This document shows positions 60,680 through 64,000 of a stretch of DNA of 64,000 nt, one piece after another; the stretch's first letter is position 1, and each line of letters starts with the position of its first letter. The position numbers were made by a program, and so were the translations under genes. The stretch covers positions 90,205 to 154,204 of the forward strand of contig NZ_HG964455.1 of NCBI RefSeq assembly GCF_000612725.1, written 5' to 3'. The DNA comes from Mycolicibacterium austroafricanum. GTDB taxonomy: Bacteria; Actinomycetota; Actinomycetes; Mycobacteriales; Mycobacteriaceae. Under the pieces are notes generated by a model that was not told the origin of the DNA, ran no database searches, and saw nothing but the letters and a program-made list of their open reading frames with translations.

Positions 60680-62872
60680 ATGACCGAAGCCCAGACCCGA
60701 CCGGACAGCACGGAGGCCTCCGAGGCATCGGAGACGACTCCCCCACCGGCGGTCTCGGGGTCCGCGGACTCCGCGCCCGAGGCGCCACCGGCGGCGACCC
60801 CTCCCACAGTCGAGAACCCGCTCCCCGAAGACCGTTACCTCAACCGGGAGCTGAGCTGGCTGGACTTCAACGCTCGCGTACTCGCCCTGGCGGCCGATCC
60901 GTCGCTGCCCCTGCTGGAACGCGCGAAGTTCCTTGCGATCTTCGCGTCCAACCTCGACGAGTTCTACATGGTGCGTGTCGCCGGGCTCAAGAGGCGCGAC
61001 GAGATGGGGTTGTCGGTGCGCTCGGCAGACGGGCTGTCGCCACGCGAACAACTGCGCCGGATCAGCGAACGCACCCAACAGATCGCCAGCCGCCACGCAC
61101 ACGTCTTTCTCGACTCGGTGCGTCCCGCGCTCGCCCAAGAGGGCATCGTCATCGTCAACTGGGCCGAACTCGACGACGCCGAACGGGGACGGTTGTCGAC
61201 CTACTTCCATGAGCAGGTCTTCCCGGTCCTCACACCGCTCGCCGTCGATCCTGCGCACCCGTTCCCCTTCGTCAGCGGGCTGAGCCTCAACCTCGCCATC
61301 ACGGTCAAACACCCCGACGACGGCGGACAGCATTTCGCCCGAATCAAAGTGCCCGACAACGTCGACCGATTCGTGGAGCTGGCGAGCCGGGAGGACACGC
61401 CGCGCACTGTGCGATTCCTGCCCATGGAGGAGCTGATCGCCGCGTTCCTGCCCGTGCTGTTCCCCGGGCTGGAGGTCGTGGAGCACCACGCATTCCGGAT
61501 CACCCGCAACGCCGACTTCGAAGTCGAAGAGGACCGCGACGAGGATCTGCTGCAGGCGCTCGAACGGGAACTGGCGCGTCGGCGGTTCGGATCGCCGGTG
61601 CGGCTCGAAGTCTCCGACGACATGACCGAGGGCATGCTGGAGTTGCTGCTGCGCGAACTCGACGTCGCCCCCGGGGATGTGGTCGAAGTTCCGGGGCTGC
61701 TGGACCTGTCGTCACTCTGGCAGATCTACGGTGTGGACCGGCCCGCCCTCAAGGATCCGCCGTTCGTGCCCGCCACCCCGTCGGCGTTCGGCGAGCGCGA
61801 GACACCCAAGAGCATCTTCGCGGCCCTGCGCGACGGCGACGTTCTCGTGCACCACCCGTACGACTCGTTCTCCACCACCGTCCAGAGGTTCATCGAGCAG
61901 GCCGCCGCCGATCCCAACGTGTTGGCGATCAAGCAGACCCTGTACCGCACCTCGGGTGACTCGCCGATCGTCAACGCGCTCATCGACGCCGCCGAGGCCG
62001 GCAAGCAGGTGGTGGCGCTGGTGGAGATCAAGGCACGGTTCGACGAACAGGCCAACATCAAGTGGGCGCGCGCTCTCGAACAGGCCGGCGTGCACGTGGT
62101 GTACGGGCTCATCGGTCTGAAGACCCACTGCAAGACCTGCCTGGTGGTGCGCCGGGAAGGGTCGACGATCCGTCGGTACTGCCACGTCGGCACCGGCAAC
62201 TACAACCCGAAGACCGCGCGACTGTACGAGGACATCGGCTTGCTGACGGCGGCTCCCGACATCGGCGCCGACCTGACCGACCTGTTCAACTCGCTGACCG
62301 GGTACTCGCGGAAGGAGTCCTACCGCAACCTGCTGGTCGCCCCCTACGGCGTGCGCAAAGGCATCATCGAGCGCATCGAGCGCGAGATCGCCGCGACCCG
62401 CGACGGCGCGGAGGGCCGGATCCGCTTGAAAGCCAATGCCTTGGTCGATGAGCAGGTCATCGACGCGCTGTACCGGGCGTCGCAGGCCGGGGTACGGGTC
62501 GAGGTCGTGGTGCGTGGCATCTGCGCGCTGCGTCCCGGGGAGCCCGGCTTCTCGGAGAACATCGCGGTCCGGTCGATCCTCGGTCGATTCCTTGAGCATT
62601 CACGGATCATTCATTTCCGGGCCATCGACGAATACTGGATCGGCAGCGCCGACATGATGCATCGTAATCTGGACCGGCGCGTGGAAGTCATGGCGCAGGT
62701 TAAGGATCCACGGCTGACCGCCCAACTGAACGACATCTTCGAGTCGGCCACCGACCCGGGCACCCGGTGTTGGGAGCTCGGTTCTGATGGACACTGGACG
62801 GCCTCACCTCAGGAGGGGCGCACCGTGCGGGACCATCAGAGGTCGCTGATGGAACGACACAGGCATCCGTAG
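60680..62872 (+). CDS. ppk: Polyphosphate kinase
   Basis: Makes polyphosphate from ATP. The N domain starts after an acidic, Pro-rich tail; YLNRELSWLDFNARVLALAA is conserved. The C-terminal catalytic part has HHPYDSFSTTVQRFIEQAA, GLIGLKTHCKTCLVVRREG and the phosphohistidine motif YCHVGTGNYNPKTARLYED. At 730 residues it is full length. The start at MTEAQTRPD is preferred; an upstream ATG adds 13 residues. It follows fbiD by 63 bases. Confidence 0.96.
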   Translation: MTEAQTRPDSTEASEASETTPPPAVSGSADSAPEAPPAATPPTVENPLPEDRYLNRELSWLDFNARVLALAADPSLPLLERAKFLAIFASNLDEFYMVRVAGLKRRDEMGLSVRSADGLSPREQLRRISERTQQIASRHAHVFLDSVRPALAQEGIVIVNWAELDDAERGRLSTYFHEQVFPVLTPLAVDPAHPFPFVSGLSLNLAITVKHPDDGGQHFARIKVPDNVDRFVELASREDTPRTVRFLPMEELIAAFLPVLFPGLEVVEHHAFRITRNADFEVEEDRDEDLLQALERELARRRFGSPVRLEVSDDMTEGMLELLLRELDVAPGDVVEVPGLLDLSSLWQIYGVDRPALKDPPFVPATPSAFGERETPKSIFAALRDGDVLVHHPYDSFSTTVQRFIEQAAADPNVLAIKQTLYRTSGDSPIVNALIDAAEAGKQVVALVEIKARFDEQANIKWARALEQAGVHVVYGLIGLKTHCKTCLVVRREGSTIRRYCHVGTGNYNPKTARLYEDIGLLTAAPDIGADLTDLFNSLTGYSRKESYRNLLVAPYGVRKGIIERIEREIAATRDGAEGRIRLKANALVDEQVIDALYRASQAGVRVEVVVRGICALRPGEPGFSENIAVRSILGRFLEHSRIIHFRAIDEYWIGSADMMHRNLDRRVEVMAQVKDPRLTAQLNDIFESATDPGTRCWELGSDGHWTASPQEGRTVRDHQRSLMERHRHP

Positions 62873-62911
62873 CCCGGCCCCCCGGGACCCCGATGACACA
62901 CAGGAGTTGAG

Positions 62912-63844
62912 GTGCCGAAGGAGCGCAAGCCGGGTGCAGTCGTGGTGAAGCAGTCGCCGATCCTGGCCGCCGGTGCGGTGCTGTGGCGTCCCAAGGAATT
63001 CACGGGCACACCGGAGATCGCGGTCATCCACCGGCCACGCTATGACGACTGGTCCCTGCCGAAGGGCAAGGTCGACCCCGGCGAGACCGAGGCCGTCACC
63101 GCCGTCCGCGAGATCGCCGAGGAAACCGGGTACCGAGCGCATCTCGGGCGCCGGCTGCCCACGGTCACCTACCCGGTGGACACGGACATAAAGAAGGTGC
63201 GCTACTGGGCCGCCCGCTGCGTCGGAGGCGAGTTCGCCGCCAACGACGAAGTCGACGAATTGCGCTGGCTGCCGGTCGCACAGGCGATGTCCATGCTGAG
63301 CTATCCGCACGACCGCAAGGTGCTGCGCCGGTTCCAGAAGCTACCCGCCGACACGCAGACGGTGATCATCGTCCGACACGGCACCGCGGGCGACAGGTCG
63401 CGGTACCGCGGTGACGACCGAAACCGCCCGCTGGACAAGCACGGCCGCGCCCAGGCCGAATCGCTGGTCGGGCAACTGCTCGCGTTCGGCGCCGAGGAGT
63501 TGTTCGCCGCCGACCGGGTGCGCTGCCATCAGACGCTGGACCCGCTGGCCGAGGAGCTGGGTGCGGTGATCCACGACGAGCCCGCGCTGACCGAGGAGGC
63601 GTACGCGGATGACCGGAAAGCGGCTCGCCAACGCATCCTCGAGATCGCCGAGAAGTCGGCCGCACCGGTGATCTGCACCCAGGGCAAGGTGATCCCCGAC
63701 CTCATCACCTGGTGGTGCGAGCGCGACGGCGTGCGGCCGGACAAGTCCCGCAACCGCAAGGGCAGCACGTGGGTGATGTCGCTGTCCGACGGCCGTCTGG
63801 TCGCTGCCGACCACATCAGCAGCCCGTTGCCGCCGAAGAAGTGA
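62912..63844 (+). CDS. mutT1: MutT1-type Nudix and histidine-phosphatase fusion
   Basis: A 310-residue fusion. The Nudix box is GKVDPGETEAVTAVREIAEE (about residues 51-70), followed by TG. The C-terminal part is a histidine phosphatase with IIVRHGTAGDRSRY (about 152-165). MutT1 cleans oxidised or dinucleotide polyphosphate nucleotides. The start is GTG. The hairpin downstream may be its terminator; hupB converges. Confidence 0.94.
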   Translation: MPKERKPGAVVVKQSPILAAGAVLWRPKEFTGTPEIAVIHRPRYDDWSLPKGKVDPGETEAVTAVREIAEETGYRAHLGRRLPTVTYPVDTDIKKVRYWAARCVGGEFAANDEVDELRWLPVAQAMSMLSYPHDRKVLRRFQKLPADTQTVIIVRHGTAGDRSRYRGDDRNRPLDKHGRAQAESLVGQLLAFGAEELFAADRVRCHQTLDPLAEELGAVIHDEPALTEEAYADDRKAARQRILEIAEKSAAPVICTQGKVIPDLITWWCERDGVRPDKSRNRKGSTWVMSLSDGRLVAADHISSPLPPKK

Positions 63845-63886
63845 CCGCACAATTGAATTCAAGTCCGGCGGGACGACGACACAGAA

Positions 63887-63916
63887 ACGCCGCGGATCTC
63901 TGTTGATCCGCGGCGT
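63887..63916. terminator. Strong hairpin between mutT1 and hupB
   Basis: ACGCCGCGGATC and GATCCGCGGCGT are perfect 12-bp arms around TCTGTT. The stem lies between convergent genes and can end transcription both ways. There is no long T-run; mycobacterial terminators often lack it. Confidence 0.75.
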
Positions 63917-63933
63917 ATCCGTGTGAGACGTGC

Positions 63934-64000
63934 CTACTTGCGTCCGCGCTTGGCCGGAGCCTTCTTGGCGGGCGCCTTCTTGGCGGGAGCAGCCTTCTTG
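63934..64000 (-). CDS. hupB: DNA-binding protein HU homolog HupB, C-terminal end
   Basis: Only the last 21 codons are visible, since the gene continues beyond the window. They encode AAPAKKAPAKKAPAKRGRK, the Lys/Ala/Pro repeat tail of mycobacterial HupB, which binds DNA and is a site of modification. Position after mutT1 on the opposite strand agrees with Rv2986c. Confidence 0.9.
   Translation of the reverse strand, partial: KKAAPAKKAPAKKAPAKRGRK

Overview
The window is high-GC actinobacterial DNA whose gene order matches Mycobacterium. From the DUF2469 gene to sepIVA it follows the M. tuberculosis block Rv2901c to Rv2927c. From coaD to the end it follows Rv2965c to hupB (Rv2986c). The large lipid locus that lies between these blocks in M. 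tuberculosis (Rv2928 to about Rv2964: tesA, pps, PDIM and phenolic glycolipid genes) is absent, and sepIVA is followed by a hemerythrin gene and coaD. With a type 2 IPP isomerase, a tandem DacB pair and a PepSY/PCu(A)C/DyP operon, this points to an environmental, fast-growing Mycolicibacterium-type species. The species itself cannot be named from the sequence. No tRNA, rRNA, CRISPR array or intact insertion sequence was seen, and no gene-free stretch exceeds about 300 bases.

Layout. Bases 1-7,560 are accessory: the end of a LuxR-type regulator, a lipoprotein, a DUF1206 membrane protein with a SigF-type promoter, an adenylation/carrier/membrane-acyltransferase fusion, and a thioesterase/CoA-transferase/HAD set. 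Bases 7,587-13,082 are housekeeping: rnhB, lepB, rplS, lppW, trmD, rimM, khpA, rpsP. The ribosomal genes rplS and rpsP share an almost identical promoter. Bases 13,300-17,830 hold two SnoaL-like genes, two DD-carboxypeptidases and a cyclase/amidohydrolase pair. Bases 17,830-33,650 hold ffh, amt-glnB-glnD (nitrogen sensing), ftsY, smc, acyP, an OsmC gene, mutM, rnc, a DUF177 gene and sepIVA. A divergent IPP isomerase is inserted between ftsY and smc.

Bases 33,770-42,580 hold the hemerythrin gene, coaD, rsmD, pyruvate carboxylase, a VKOR/DsbA oxidative-folding pair, lipN and an aldo/keto reductase. Bases 42,600-46,820 are an accessory envelope operon (small membrane protein, PepSY protein, copper chaperone, Tat-exported DyP peroxidase) behind an inverted-repeat operator and a probably leaderless promoter. 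Bases 47,014-64,000 hold a membrane-anchored HNH nuclease coupled to recG, then a DAK2 gene, rpmB, ung, thiL, a lone RAM-domain gene, a DUF3515 gene with an internal 30-bp tandem repeat, a 13E12/DUF222 HNH gene with an SOS box at its start, ddl, a cystathionine-lyase-like gene, gpsA, fbiD, ppk, mutT1 and the end of hupB.

The features most worth following are the three-domain fusion, the PepSY/PCu(A)C/DyP operon with its operator, the probable CTG start of rsmD, the strong hairpin just inside glnD, the GlnR-like sites and 18-bp palindrome ahead of amt, and the in-frame repeat in the DUF3515 gene. All functional names rest on motifs and remembered family features; no database search was run.
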